From NCBI GenBank assembly GCA_041694635.1, contig JBDNHI010000103.1, positions 1 through 64,000 of the forward strand: a DNA stretch of 64,000 nucleotides, in the 5' to 3' direction. A model generated the notes under the pieces. The model made no database searches. It had not been told where the DNA came from and saw only the letters and a list, made by a program, of their open reading frames with translations. The translations under genes and the position numbers were made by a program. This DNA comes from UBA969 sp041694635 (lineage in GTDB: Bacteria; Planctomycetota; Planctomycetia; Gemmatales; Gemmataceae). Shown here in pieces: positions 24,605 to 34,254 of the stretch (positions are counted from its first letter, which is position 1; each line of letters begins with the position of its first letter).

Positions 24605-25423
24605 TTATTTGGCAGAAAAGACCTGACTCTTGCCTAGTTCCCTAGATCGCTGGGTTGCGGCCACCACTGCATCGATGAACGCGCCTCGAACACCTTTGTC
24701 TTCAAGTGCGTGAATCCCTGCAATGGTGGTGCCACCCGGGCTTGTTACCATATCTTTGAGTTGAGCAGGGTGAAGGCCTGTTTCGAGCACCATCTTGGCT
24801 GCGCCAAGTACCGTTTGCGCTGCTAACGATGTTGCCATTTCTCTTGGCAATCCCACTTTTACACCGCCATCGCTTAATGCTTCAATCATTAAATAAATAA
24901 AAGCTGGCCCACTGCCACTTAACCCGGTCACTGCATCGAGAAATGTTTCAGGCACACAGTAAGAACGACCTACAGAATCGAATAGCTTTGCTGCTAGTTC
25001 TTGATCCGCAGGTTTAACGCCACTTGCGCAGGCGTATGCAGTTGCAGATTCTCGCACCAAGGCTGGGGTGTTTGGCATAACTCGAATCAAACGAGTTGAC
25101 CCCATACTTTTCGAAAGGGTTTCAATATTAATTCCAGCGGCAATAGAAATCACAAGGTGTTCGGAGGTGAGAAGCGGTTTAATTTCTTGTAAAAGCGCTG
25201 CCATTCCTTGAGGTTTAACTGCAAGAATGATCGTATTGCAATGTGCAAGCACCTCTTTGCAGGTAGAAACGGTTTTAAAGCCGGTGGCATCGGTAAAGGC
25301 TTTTTTTGCTGGTTCTGAAATATCGGTTGCAAGGCAATCGGTTTGATTAGCAAGTTTGGCATCCCTCCAGCCAGAAGCCAAGGCGGTTGCCATTTTTCCT
25401 GCGCCTAAAAATCCTATTCCCAT
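24605..25423 (-). CDS. proC: Pyrroline-5-carboxylate reductase
   Basis: 272 residues from ATG 25423, which gives the family's normal start (MGIGFLGAGKMATALASGW, Rossmann nucleotide motif) and length; upstream codons to 25492 are in frame but not protein-like. Last step of proline synthesis. The C-terminal signature TSPGGTTIAGIHALEDKG is complete, and the middle has VMPNTPALVRESATAYA. It is separated from guaA by about 70 bp on the same strand. Confidence 0.94.
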   Translation of the reverse strand: MGIGFLGAGKMATALASGWRDAKLANQTDCLATDISEPAKKAFTDATGFKTVSTCKEVLAHCNTIILAVKPQGMAALLQEIKPLLTSEHLVISIAAGINIETLSKSMGSTRLIRVMPNTPALVRESATAYACASGVKPADQELAAKLFDSVGRSYCVPETFLDAVTGLSGSGPAFIYLMIEALSDGGVKVGLPREMATSLAAQTVLGAAKMVLETGLHPAQLKDMVTSPGGTTIAGIHALEDKGVRGAFIDAVVAATQRSRELGKSQVFSAK

Positions 25424-25570
25424 TTCCCTGACCCCCAGCCGATTTTTGTCAAAACAGAAACTTATTCTATTTCTTTTTATGGTTTTACGCAATGAAACTG
25501 GAATTACTTCACTTGAAACCTTATAACAAGTTCATTGTTTTAATGGTTTTATCGTTACAGGAGACGCCCG

Positions 25571-27007
25571 ATGGCCACTGCTGACCTCAACTTGCCCCCA
25601 CTTCGTAGTGGTTGGTCCAGTTTGTTGGATTTAACCCCCTACCACTGGTTTGTCTTTATTGTTTGCTGTTTGGCTTGGGATCTGGATTGCATGGATCAGC
25701 AGCTTTTTGTTCTGGCACGAGTCCCCGCTGTTACCGAACTTTATGGTAAACCCGATGGCTTACAACCTAATCAAATCGCGGACAATATTAAACTGTATGG
25801 CACCTATTCTACCTCCCTTTTTCTTGTTGGTTGGGCCATCGGTGGCTTAGGCTTTGGGGTTATGGGTGACCGCAAGGGGCGTGTTAAAACCTTGATGGCA
25901 ACCATTCTTATTTATTCGGTGTTTACTGGCCTAAGTTCATTTTCTGTTGGAATTAACGACTTTATGTTTTATCGCTTTCTTACCGGTATGGGGGTAGGAG
26001 GTGTGTTTGGCGTTGCGGTATCGCTTCTAGCAGAGACGGTGCCCGCCCATTCGCGGCCATTTGCCTTAGGCTTACTGCAAGCTTCGAGCGTTTTTGGTAA
26101 TTGTGCTGCTGCCCTAATATCGATCTACTTAGGCAGTCTGCAACAAGATAAATTCTTTGCTGGGATGAAATTTGCGGGCTTTGATGTAACACCGTGGCGG
26201 ATTATGTTTATGATCGGCGTGATACCTGCTATTTTGACGATTTTAATTCAAGGGCGATTAAAAGAACCTGTAAAATGGATTGAAGCCAGAACTCGGGGCG
26301 ACAAAGCAGGTTCCTTTGCTGATCTATTTGGCCAAACCCCTTGGGGCAGGCACGCTATGCTTGGCCTTCTTCTTGCCTTTGCAGGTGTGGTTGGTCTTTG
26401 GAGCATTGGTTTTTTTGCGGTTGATCTAACAGGCACCGTTTTTAACAAGCAATTTGAAAAAGAAGCACTTGAACTTGGAAAAACTGGCGACGATGTTAAA
26501 ACTTATGTTGCAGGAAACAAAGCTTTTTGGGGTGGAATCACTTCTCTTGTGCAAAATCTGGGCGCTTTCTTTGGCATTTATGGCTTCACTTGGCTTACCA
26601 GTAAATTGGGCAGAAAGCCTACTTTTGCTATGTTCTTTGTTGCTGCTGCTTTAAGTACCGCTATGGTTTTTATGTTTCTCAAAGAGTTTAACCAAATCTT
26701 CTGGATGGTGCCTTTGATGGGCTTTTGCCAATTGGCACTCTTTGGTGGCTATGCCATTTACTTCCCCGAGTTGTTCCCAACAAAACTGCGAAGCACTGGT
26801 ATCTCTTTTTGTTATAACTTCGGCAGACTGGTAGCAGCGGGTGGGCCTGTTATTTTAGGAATGTTGACAACTATGGTTTTCACCCGTGACAAGGGGTACG
26901 ATGAACCCTTCCGTTACGCTGGTTTAGCTATGTGCTCGGTCTTCTTACTTGGCTTGATTGCTTTACCTTTCCTTCCGGAAACTAAAGGCAAGCCTTTACC
27001 GGAGTGA
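25571..27007 (+). CDS. MFS transporter, sugar-porter-like
   Basis: 478 residues, 12 predicted membrane helices. MFS loop motif GDRKGRVKTL follows helix 2, the second half has ELFPTKLRSTGISFCYNFGR, and the C-terminus has the sugar-porter PETKG motif. An Asp-rich first helix region (WDLDCMDQQLF) resembles acid:proton symporters. Substrate not predictable: a sugar or organic acid is likely. GGAGA lies 8 nt upstream of the ATG. Confidence 0.85.
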   Translation: MATADLNLPPLRSGWSSLLDLTPYHWFVFIVCCLAWDLDCMDQQLFVLARVPAVTELYGKPDGLQPNQIADNIKLYGTYSTSLFLVGWAIGGLGFGVMGDRKGRVKTLMATILIYSVFTGLSSFSVGINDFMFYRFLTGMGVGGVFGVAVSLLAETVPAHSRPFALGLLQASSVFGNCAAALISIYLGSLQQDKFFAGMKFAGFDVTPWRIMFMIGVIPAILTILIQGRLKEPVKWIEARTRGDKAGSFADLFGQTPWGRHAMLGLLLAFAGVVGLWSIGFFAVDLTGTVFNKQFEKEALELGKTGDDVKTYVAGNKAFWGGITSLVQNLGAFFGIYGFTWLTSKLGRKPTFAMFFVAAALSTAMVFMFLKEFNQIFWMVPLMGFCQLALFGGYAIYFPELFPTKLRSTGISFCYNFGRLVAAGGPVILGMLTTMVFTRDKGYDEPFRYAGLAMCSVFLLGLIALPFLPETKGKPLPE

Positions 27008-27049
27008 TAGAATAATTTTTATAATCGCAATTTCCTGGAGGGTTTTTTA

Positions 27050-27307
27050 ATGACTGTCAGTACACCAGATTGGTTGGCTAATCATAATGCCTCGCTTGTT
27101 GCAAGCGAGAATGGAAAATCTTGGATGATTTATTTTGGTAAAGAGCTTTCTTATGTGATTGCTCTTTCTCCATCGAAAGGGAAAAATGGCGTCAAGGTAA
27201 TGCAGACTATTAATGGTAAACAATATCCCTGTGATAAAACTTTTGATACCGCAGAGGAAGCTTGCCTAGGCGGCCTCGAAGTATTTAGATCAACCCTTGG
27301 TTGGTAA
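27050..27307 (+). CDS. Small conserved protein, unknown function
   Basis: 85 residues with a strong GGAGGG ribosome site. Sequence is compact and soluble (SWMIYFGKELSYVIALSPSK, then AEEACLGGLEVFRSTLGW), like an alpha/beta single-domain protein. I do not recognise the family. It lies 42 bp after the MFS gene and converges with the hydrolase on the other strand, 9 bp apart. Confidence 0.65.
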   Translation: MTVSTPDWLANHNASLVASENGKSWMIYFGKELSYVIALSPSKGKNGVKVMQTINGKQYPCDKTFDTAEEACLGGLEVFRSTLGW

Positions 27308-27316
27308 TAATCTCGA

Positions 27317-28003
27317 CTATTTAAGATCAAGCCAGTCGCCTGGTTTTGGAACCAAAGCATTAACACCTGTTTGCTCTTTAACCTGCTCTGCCCAAGCAAA
27401 AGCATCTTGCTTGATCAAATCAAATGTATTGTAATGGATAGGAATCACTTTTTTGGGTTTGATAAACCTAACTGCTTTTAAAGCATCTTCGGGCCCCATG
27501 GTATAGTTGTCGCCTATGGGAAGAGCGGCTAAGTCGACTCCTTCCTCGCCAATTAATTTCATATCGCCAAATAAGCCAGTATCTGCGGCATCGTAAAAAG
27601 TAAAGTTGTCGTTAAAGCGAATGAGAAAGCCACACGGGTTACCGCCATAGCTTCCATCGGGCAAAGCAGAACCGTGGAAGGCGAGTGTGAGTTTGACCTT
27701 GCCGAAGGGGAAACGAAAAGCACCACCGTGCTGCATACCGTGAGCTTTAAGGCCTTTTGATTCCATCCAACCGCTGATTTCATAATTGCATATCACCGTT
27801 GAATTACAACGCTTAGCAATTTCGATGGTGTCGCCTACATGGTCGCTGTGACCGTGTGAAATCAGAATAAAATCTGCTTGAAAATCTGAAGGTTTGAAAG
27901 TTGCGATGGGATTATTGGAAAGGAACGGGTCAATAAGGATTTTGTAATTAGCGGATTCGATGAAGAAGGAAGAGTGCCCAAGCCATTGAATTTTCGTATT
28001 CAT
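27317..28003 (-). CDS. UPF0173 metal-dependent hydrolase
   Basis: 228 residues from ATG 28003, supported by an AAGGA site; 23 codons upstream are in frame but lack conservation. Metallo-beta-lactamase fold with the metal motif H50-x-H52-x-D54-H55 (ISHGHSDHVGDTI), then GMQHGGAFRFPFG, DAADTGLFGDM and VIPIHYNTFDLI. This pattern is the UPF0173/YtkL-like family; substrate unknown. Confidence 0.92.
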   Translation of the reverse strand: MNTKIQWLGHSSFFIESANYKILIDPFLSNNPIATFKPSDFQADFILISHGHSDHVGDTIEIAKRCNSTVICNYEISGWMESKGLKAHGMQHGGAFRFPFGKVKLTLAFHGSALPDGSYGGNPCGFLIRFNDNFTFYDAADTGLFGDMKLIGEEGVDLAALPIGDNYTMGPEDALKAVRFIKPKKVIPIHYNTFDLIKQDAFAWAEQVKEQTGVNALVPKPGDWLDLK

Positions 28004-28169
28004 AAAGCGAATCCTTAAAAAAGAGTAAGGAAGAGGCAAGAATATTTCGCCCCGTCTTCCTATTTTGCCCACCTGCCAAGTAAGTATACAACTAGTCGTC
28101 TTCGCATAATAAATGAAACTAGTTAAGATTTAAAGTAGTTTGAATAGAAAAAGGTGAGGTTGATACATA

Positions 28170-31100
28170 GTGATGGATGCAACGGGTCAAAAAAAAGAAA
28201 TTGAAGTCCCGAAAAAAGAAAAAATAGGAAGATTCATCTTTCGATTGTTAGGTCGTTTACTGCGATTCACTTTTAAATTTCTTGCAATCACTTTATTGCT
28301 TGTAGTTCTATTGCTTGGCGGGGTTAAATTTTTACTCGCGGTTGGTATGTTGCGCCCTTGGTTAGACCAAACGGTTAGTGGAATAGCAAACTTTCCGATT
28401 CGAGTGAAGGTTTGCGAGTTAGGATTATTTGGAAATTCGTCGGTTCGAAAAGTAGATGTATTTGAAACTGATTTGTCTAAGCCAGAGCCTTGGTTAAAGA
28501 TTAATTCATTTGAAACGGATATTTCGCTTTGGCGCTTGGTTCGCGGGTTGGTGGTGCCTGAAACGGTTTTTGTGGATAACGCCTCGGTGACCTTGCATTT
28601 TGATATTAATGGTGATTTGCAAACGAAGTTGCCAAAAAGTGAGAATCAGAACCCGCCAAAAATGCCCAGATTTTTTTTGAAAAACTCCGACTTCTGTTTA
28701 AAACAGGAGGGTAGGCCCCCTTTAATTATTAAAGGAATTGAAGCCGAAATTTGGCGTAATGAAAATAATGATATGATCATTCACGCCAACTTTCAGGATG
28801 ATACTTGGAAGTCTTGGAATCTTACTTCGAGGGTTGAACCCGGGGTTGGAGATTCCGAACTCAAACTTACCACCAATGAAGTTTACCTTTCACGCGAGTT
28901 ACTCGAAAGCCTACCTTTTGTCCCTAAAGTTACTTGGAATCACATTAAATTAAACGGGACATCATCGGTTGAAATGGATTTATTTTTCGATGGAAAGAAA
29001 GATACCATTGATTACAAAATTGGAATGGCTCCTAAAAACACTTCAGTAAAAATCGCAATCATTAATTTAGAAGCCAATGATGCTAGCGGGAAAATTCAAA
29101 TCGATAATGGTCTTATTCAAATTCGCGAAGTGCAAGGGCGTTCAGCGCACGGCACCATCGAGCTTCGCACCGCGGATCTTGATTTTCGTAGCCCTAATTA
29201 TCAGATGGATTACGACCTGAAGGTTAAAAATATGAAGGTTCAAGAACTCCCAGAGGCTTGGGGACTGAAAGACAAAAATGGAAAATCTTTTATTCAAGGG
29301 ATCTTGGATGGTTACGCAAAGTTAAAATTTCTATACGATCCTTTGAAAGGTTTGCAAACTTCGGGGAATGGAATGGGGATGATAGGGGAAGCGAAAATCT
29401 TTGGTTTTCCTGCAAAGTCAATTCCCCTAGAACTACAATCTGATGGGGCGAAATTTAAAATTACTCCGGTATCTGGGATTCCAAGTTTGTTGCCGCCTGA
29501 AATTAAGAAAGAAAAAAAACCAGTTGAAGTGCCTAGCAATAATTTGCTTTTCTTTCAGACAGAACTGCATCTGGAAAATATTCCCGTCCGTGATTTATTA
29601 ACTCACACCAGCACTAAATTACCCGATGATATTTCGGGAACAATGAGCCTAGATGTGCAGATAGGAATTCCATTTGACAAAATTCTAGATCGGGATTCTT
29701 ATCTGGGGCAAGCTAAGGTTCAATTTAAAAATGCAAGGTTGGCGGGGGTTCATATTCCCGACCTTCATGCATTTTTAGATATGCAAGATGGAGCTATTGT
29801 GCTGCGAGAATTAAAGGCCAAAGTAAGTAAAAAAACTTTGAATCAAAATGAAAAAATCTTGGTTGGGGAAATCAATGCTGCTGCAAGAATGGATCTTAAA
29901 GAAGATGGAATAATTCATTGTAAGGCGCAGGCTTTCTCGATTCCATTGGAGCTTTTTTCGCTTTGGTTGCCCGAGGAGATTTCAAAGGTAAAAGGATTTC
30001 TCTCTTTTGGTTTAGACCTAAAATCTTCTGTTACCAAGGTTTTTGATATAAGCAACTGGGATGCCGGTGCCCTCTTTCGCTTCGATAACTTTGCCTACGA
30101 GGCTTTGGCTTTCCCAGCGATTGATGGAAAGTTAAATTTATCTTTAGGCCGGCTTGATCTTTTTGATTTTAAAACCGCTAGTCAGTTGGGAAAGTTTGCA
30201 GGTAATGCTACTTTGCATCTTGGGCAATCCTTCCCATTTCAGGTCAATTTAAGTGCAAAGGCCCTCGATTTTAGCAACGCTTATTTAATCTTGGGCAGGG
30301 AAAAACTATTCTTTGACCCCGAGGGCTTAGGTGAAGTTGATGCACTTGCCACGGGTAATTTAAAGCCTTTAGCTTGGCTTGCATCTGGTGATCTTAGGCT
30401 TGAAAAGTTTAAGGCAGGCCGTTTAATTCTTGAAAAAAATCATACCAAGTGGCTAATTAATGCTAATAAGCTTGTCTTCAATGATGCTGGGGGAACCACG
30501 ATGGGAGGCAGTTGGAATGCCGATGCCGAAATCCCTCTTTCTTCTGCTAACGCTGGTAATGTTAAATTTACTATTAAGGATATCGATGCGGGTTTGTTGG
30601 TACGAACTGCATCTAACCGAGAACTTCCCGTTAAAGGTAAAATAGGTGGGGTTATTCAAACTAATTTTTCTCCTCAAGATAAAATGGGTGAAAGAGAGGT
30701 TCTTTTTAATGCTGATTTAAATACCGCTGGATACGAAATTCTTGGTATTCCATTGCGCCAAACGAAAGCTCAGGTGTATTGGAAGCGTGGAGGTATTAAC
30801 GGCTTGGTTGAAACAGATTTTGCAGATGGAAGAGGAAAAGTTGATTTTAATATTGGTTCTGGTTCTTCTGCGAAAATGAAGGGAGTTTTTTCGATAAAAG
30901 GGGCTAAAGCTAATCAAATTCTTCTCGCCTTTGATGCTGGTGAACAGCTTAAAAAGTTAGATGCAATTTGTAACCTCGACCTCCCTTATGAACTTGATAT
31001 CGATAGTTTTTTAGTCGCAGCTAATGGCAAACTGGTTCTGAATAGGCTTTCGCATTCTAATGTGATTTTAAGCGACCAGTTGCAAGCCAATGTCTTCATC

Positions 31101-32141
31101 GAAAAGAATGAAGTTAACATTAAAGACATTTCGGGGAATGTTGCAGAGGGTCAGTTGCGTGGATTGGTTTTTTTAAATTTTGAAAATATGGAAAAGAGTT
31201 TTTATCGTGGCACTCTTAACCAAGCGGAGATTGCGAAGCTTTTCGCTCCGTGGTTTGCAAGTTGGAAACCCTCGGGAAAAATGGATCTCAGATTCAGTGG
31301 AAAATTGGGGCACGAACTTACTGCCACTGGCGAAACTTTTGTTTCAGGGTTGAAATTTTATGGCGCAGATTTTGGCGATTGGCGTTCTCCCTTCGATTAC
31401 TCTGCCGCCCAAGCCAGAGGCGCAGGTACTTTTATTATGCGCGACATCGCAGGTTCTTTCGCAGGCGGTAAAGTTTATGGCTCTAACGAATATCGCTGGG
31501 GTGTTGGCAATTCACTTAATGGTAATTTCCGTTTTCAATCTCTCGAAATGAAAGCAGTTCAGGCGCAATTTAGTGATTCCCGAACACAAGGTTCTGGCAT
31601 CCTTCAAGGAAAACTTGCCTTCGCTGGAAGAGACATCAAGTCGATGGATAATATCACCGCAAATTTAGAAGGAACACTGACTCAAAGTCGGGCTCAAGGG
31701 ATTCCTATCGTGCGGGATCTAATTCCTTTTTTACCCGTTGCTGCGACTGGAACATTTTTCGAAAAGGGAGAATTAAAAGCTCGGATGGATCGAGGCATTA
31801 TTCGGGTCCAGCGACTTGCGATTTCTAATTCCCTTATGATGGTGCTTATCGAAGGCAATATTACTACGCAAGGAAAGTTAGATCTTGAAGCTACTGCTCG
31901 GACGGGAAGTTTCTCGGTATTACCGGAGGCGATGCGAAATCTAGGATTAAAAATACCCGCAGTTGGTGCTGTTCCTTTAGATCTTTTATCTCAAGCCACT
32001 GGCGCAATTGCTGCAGGAATTCTCCATTTCAAAATCACAGGCACTTACCGTAGCCCTATTGTTAAAAGCGTCGCACTTACTTTGCTTACTGAAGAAGCAA
32101 TACGCTTCTTTTTTGGCAGACTAAGCTCGTCGGGCCAATAA
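28170..32141 (+). CDS. AsmA/TamB-like giant envelope protein
   Basis: 1323 residues. GTG 28170 is immediately followed by ATG; either could start (AGGTGAGG lies 11 or 14 nt upstream). A basic N-terminus precedes one membrane helix (about 34-60). The rest is a long, repetitive beta-strand sequence with AsmA-like features: an N-terminal region PIRVKVCELGLFGNSSV and a C-terminal region GTLTQSRAQGIPIVRDLIPF, then FKITGTYRSPIVKS. AsmA-family proteins form long hydrophobic grooves that bridge inner and outer membranes for lipid transport. A lipid-bridge role here is inference and is consistent with the MlaE gene elsewhere in the window. Confidence 0.8.
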   Translation: MMDATGQKKEIEVPKKEKIGRFIFRLLGRLLRFTFKFLAITLLLVVLLLGGVKFLLAVGMLRPWLDQTVSGIANFPIRVKVCELGLFGNSSVRKVDVFETDLSKPEPWLKINSFETDISLWRLVRGLVVPETVFVDNASVTLHFDINGDLQTKLPKSENQNPPKMPRFFLKNSDFCLKQEGRPPLIIKGIEAEIWRNENNDMIIHANFQDDTWKSWNLTSRVEPGVGDSELKLTTNEVYLSRELLESLPFVPKVTWNHIKLNGTSSVEMDLFFDGKKDTIDYKIGMAPKNTSVKIAIINLEANDASGKIQIDNGLIQIREVQGRSAHGTIELRTADLDFRSPNYQMDYDLKVKNMKVQELPEAWGLKDKNGKSFIQGILDGYAKLKFLYDPLKGLQTSGNGMGMIGEAKIFGFPAKSIPLELQSDGAKFKITPVSGIPSLLPPEIKKEKKPVEVPSNNLLFFQTELHLENIPVRDLLTHTSTKLPDDISGTMSLDVQIGIPFDKILDRDSYLGQAKVQFKNARLAGVHIPDLHAFLDMQDGAIVLRELKAKVSKKTLNQNEKILVGEINAAARMDLKEDGIIHCKAQAFSIPLELFSLWLPEEISKVKGFLSFGLDLKSSVTKVFDISNWDAGALFRFDNFAYEALAFPAIDGKLNLSLGRLDLFDFKTASQLGKFAGNATLHLGQSFPFQVNLSAKALDFSNAYLILGREKLFFDPEGLGEVDALATGNLKPLAWLASGDLRLEKFKAGRLILEKNHTKWLINANKLVFNDAGGTTMGGSWNADAEIPLSSANAGNVKFTIKDIDAGLLVRTASNRELPVKGKIGGVIQTNFSPQDKMGEREVLFNADLNTAGYEILGIPLRQTKAQVYWKRGGINGLVETDFADGRGKVDFNIGSGSSAKMKGVFSIKGAKANQILLAFDAGEQLKKLDAICNLDLPYELDIDSFLVAANGKLVLNRLSHSNVILSDQLQANVFIEKNEVNIKDISGNVAEGQLRGLVFLNFENMEKSFYRGTLNQAEIAKLFAPWFASWKPSGKMDLRFSGKLGHELTATGETFVSGLKFYGADFGDWRSPFDYSAAQARGAGTFIMRDIAGSFAGGKVYGSNEYRWGVGNSLNGNFRFQSLEMKAVQAQFSDSRTQGSGILQGKLAFAGRDIKSMDNITANLEGTLTQSRAQGIPIVRDLIPFLPVAATGTFFEKGELKARMDRGIIRVQRLAISNSLMMVLIEGNITTQGKLDLEATARTGSFSVLPEAMRNLGLKIPAVGAVPLDLLSQATGAIAAGILHFKITGTYRSPIVKSVALTLLTEEAIRFFFGRLSSSGQ

Positions 32142-32252
32142 TAAGTTGTGCAATTTCTATTCGCTAACTCCTATTGCACACATTTTTATTTCTGGTATTC
32201 CACTTTCAGTTAGAAACTTTTAGTTAATTTGGGGCAAGTAAGTCAACTAGGA

Positions 32253-33146
32253 ATGAAAAATAAATCATCTGAAATAATGAAATTACTTTGGGGCTTGGCC
32301 CTTGCTACCTCTCTTTCAGGTTGCCAGAGTCCTATGTCTATTTTTTCAATTTGCCAAGATGGCAATACTCTGCTTGATTCCACTCGCAATATCAAAAATT
32401 CTGTTACTGAAATCCCTCAAGTTCCCAGAGAACTCGATAAAGGTTTAACCTCTTCTTTGACTGTAGAGCCGGGCGATGTTCTTTTAATCCAACCTGCAGA
32501 TTTAGACTCCCCAATTCGACTTCCAGGCGATCAACCTGTTCTTCAAGATGGTACGATTAGTTTGGGTAAGTATGGCAGGTTGCCTGTTGCAGGTAGAAAT
32601 CTGGATGAAGTTGAATCTATGGTGAAGGCGCAAATCAGTCAGGTGACTAAAGAGGCTGGGCCAATTACCATTAGACTTGTAAATAGACAAAGTAAGGTTT
32701 TTTATGTTGTCGGGGAGGTGAATGCCCCCGGCTCTTTTCCTCTTACCGGTAGGGAAACAGTTCTTGACGCAATTTTGCAAGCGGGTGGCTTGAATGATAA
32801 AGCATCTAGGCAAAATATTGTGGTCGCAAGGCCAACTCCTCCTGGTAGCTGTAGGATTGTTTTGCCTGTTTGCTTTAAGGAAATTGTTCAACTGGGCGAT
32901 ACCACGACTAATTATCAACTAGCCCCTGGGGATAGGGTATTTATTCCAGCGAAAGATTTTTGGAAAGATAAATCGCCAATGGCAAAGGGGCCTAATCCTC
33001 TTTGTTGTAAAGAGCAGGAATCGTGTTTGATTCCGAAGGTAAGAAATTGGCCTACCGATCCAAAAAGTGATGCTAAATTGAACGCGCCTACTGAAGCTAA
33101 GCTAGAACCTAAAATTGAAGAAAAAAACTTACCTGCATCTAAGTAA
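32253..33146 (+). CDS. Polysaccharide-export (Wza-like) SLBB lipoprotein
   Basis: 297 residues from ATG 32253, which leaves a standard lipoprotein signal (LSGC, Cys24). An upstream TTG at 32229 is possible. The Poly_export domain is seen at SLTVEPGDVLLIQPADLDSP and DGTISLGKYGRLPVAGRNLD, and an SLBB domain follows (KVFYVVGEVNAPGSFPLTG, then VLDAILQAGGLNDKAS). The Lys/Glu-rich tail is extra. It would form the outer-membrane part of an exopolysaccharide export machine. No glycosyltransferases or Wzc kinase adjoin it. Confidence 0.88.
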   Translation: MKNKSSEIMKLLWGLALATSLSGCQSPMSIFSICQDGNTLLDSTRNIKNSVTEIPQVPRELDKGLTSSLTVEPGDVLLIQPADLDSPIRLPGDQPVLQDGTISLGKYGRLPVAGRNLDEVESMVKAQISQVTKEAGPITIRLVNRQSKVFYVVGEVNAPGSFPLTGRETVLDAILQAGGLNDKASRQNIVVARPTPPGSCRIVLPVCFKEIVQLGDTTTNYQLAPGDRVFIPAKDFWKDKSPMAKGPNPLCCKEQESCLIPKVRNWPTDPKSDAKLNAPTEAKLEPKIEEKNLPASK

Positions 33147-33287
33147 CCTTCTAGAAACCATTATCGATACCATTGCTAATTGTTTTCATTTCTTTTTAAT
33201 CTTATTGGCTTAACACTGGATTTTTTCTAATTTAATTTGTTACAATAATCATAGGAACTTAGCGTACATATTTTTAAGGAGACAACT

Positions 33288-34001
33288 ATGCAATATGATT
33301 CTGGGGTTCAAGATCTAGCATACGAAGGATCTAACACGGCTCGGTTAACTTTTATTCGTAAAACTTATGCCCACCTTGCGGGCGCAATTTTGGCTTTCGT
33401 TGCATTAGAAACTGTTTTGTTGAAATCAATAACAGAACAGCAAATAATGTCGATATTTGGGGCCTCACCTTGGTCTCTTCTCATCGTGATGCTGGCGTTT
33501 TGGGGCGCTAGTTGGGTTGCTACCCAATGGGCTCAGTCTGATAGTTCTCCTGCTATGCAGTATATGGGTTTGGGCCTTTATGTTGTGGCGGAGAGCTTTA
33601 TCTTTTTGCCCATTTTGTATGTCGCAACGCATTACATTAAAGATCCAAATTTAATTCCCGCAGCAGGGGCGATGACCTTGTGCGTTTTTGCAGGGTTAAC
33701 GATTTCGGTTTTCACCACGGGCAAAGATTATTCATTCTTGGCACCAGCTCTTTCGGTTGGAAGCATGATTGTATTTGGCTTGATTATTTGCTCTATGATC
33801 TTTGGTTTCTCCTTAGGATTGATTTTTTCTTTTGCGATGGTGGCATTGTTGAGCGGTTACATTCTGTATGAAACCTCTCAAGTGATGTTACATTTTCCTA
33901 CGGACAAGCATGTTGCAGCTGCTTTAATGCTTTTTTCTTCCATAGCAACCCTCTTTTATTACATCTTGAGAATCCTAATGGCTTTTAGTAGCCGTGATTA
34001 A
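33288..34001 (+). CDS. Bax inhibitor-1/YccA-family membrane protein
   Basis: 237 residues, seven predicted membrane helices, soluble N-terminal ~25 residues (FIRKTYAHLAGAILAFVALE). The BI-1 signature is visible (AAALMLFSSIATLFYYILRI at the C-terminus with the acidic pore region replaced by FSSRD). YccA-like proteins modulate FtsH protease; BI-1 homologues conduct calcium. AAGGAG lies 8 nt upstream. It is monocistronic, ending in a strong terminator. Confidence 0.9.
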   Translation: MQYDSGVQDLAYEGSNTARLTFIRKTYAHLAGAILAFVALETVLLKSITEQQIMSIFGASPWSLLIVMLAFWGASWVATQWAQSDSSPAMQYMGLGLYVVAESFIFLPILYVATHYIKDPNLIPAAGAMTLCVFAGLTISVFTTGKDYSFLAPALSVGSMIVFGLIICSMIFGFSLGLIFSFAMVALLSGYILYETSQVMLHFPTDKHVAAALMLFSSIATLFYYILRILMAFSSRD

Positions 34002-34022
34002 GTATCTGGTCGTATTTTAAGT

Positions 34023-34064
34023 AAAAAGAAGCTTCCCAGAATCATTCTGGGAGGCTTCTTTTTG
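34023..34064 (+). terminator. Strong bidirectional intrinsic terminator
   Basis: AAAAAGAAGC-T-TCCCAGAAT (34023-34042) pairs with ATTCTGGGA-G-GCTTCTTTTT (34044-34063), one U-G wobble in an otherwise continuous stem, followed by TGTTTTTA. The A- and T-tracts make it usable on both strands. Confidence 0.9.
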
Positions 34065-34254
34065 TTTTTAGGGTTGTAGTGGCACTCACTCTGCCAAAAT
34101 AACCAAGTAAATTGTAATAAAAGTGTTTATTTTGTTGCAAACATTCAAAAACGCCGATATTTTATTATAAGTGACTAATTTGATTTAGTTCAAGCCTAGT
34201 TATATGGACACCTTTTAAATCCCTCCTTGTGGTTCGGCAATTTGGAGAGTTCCT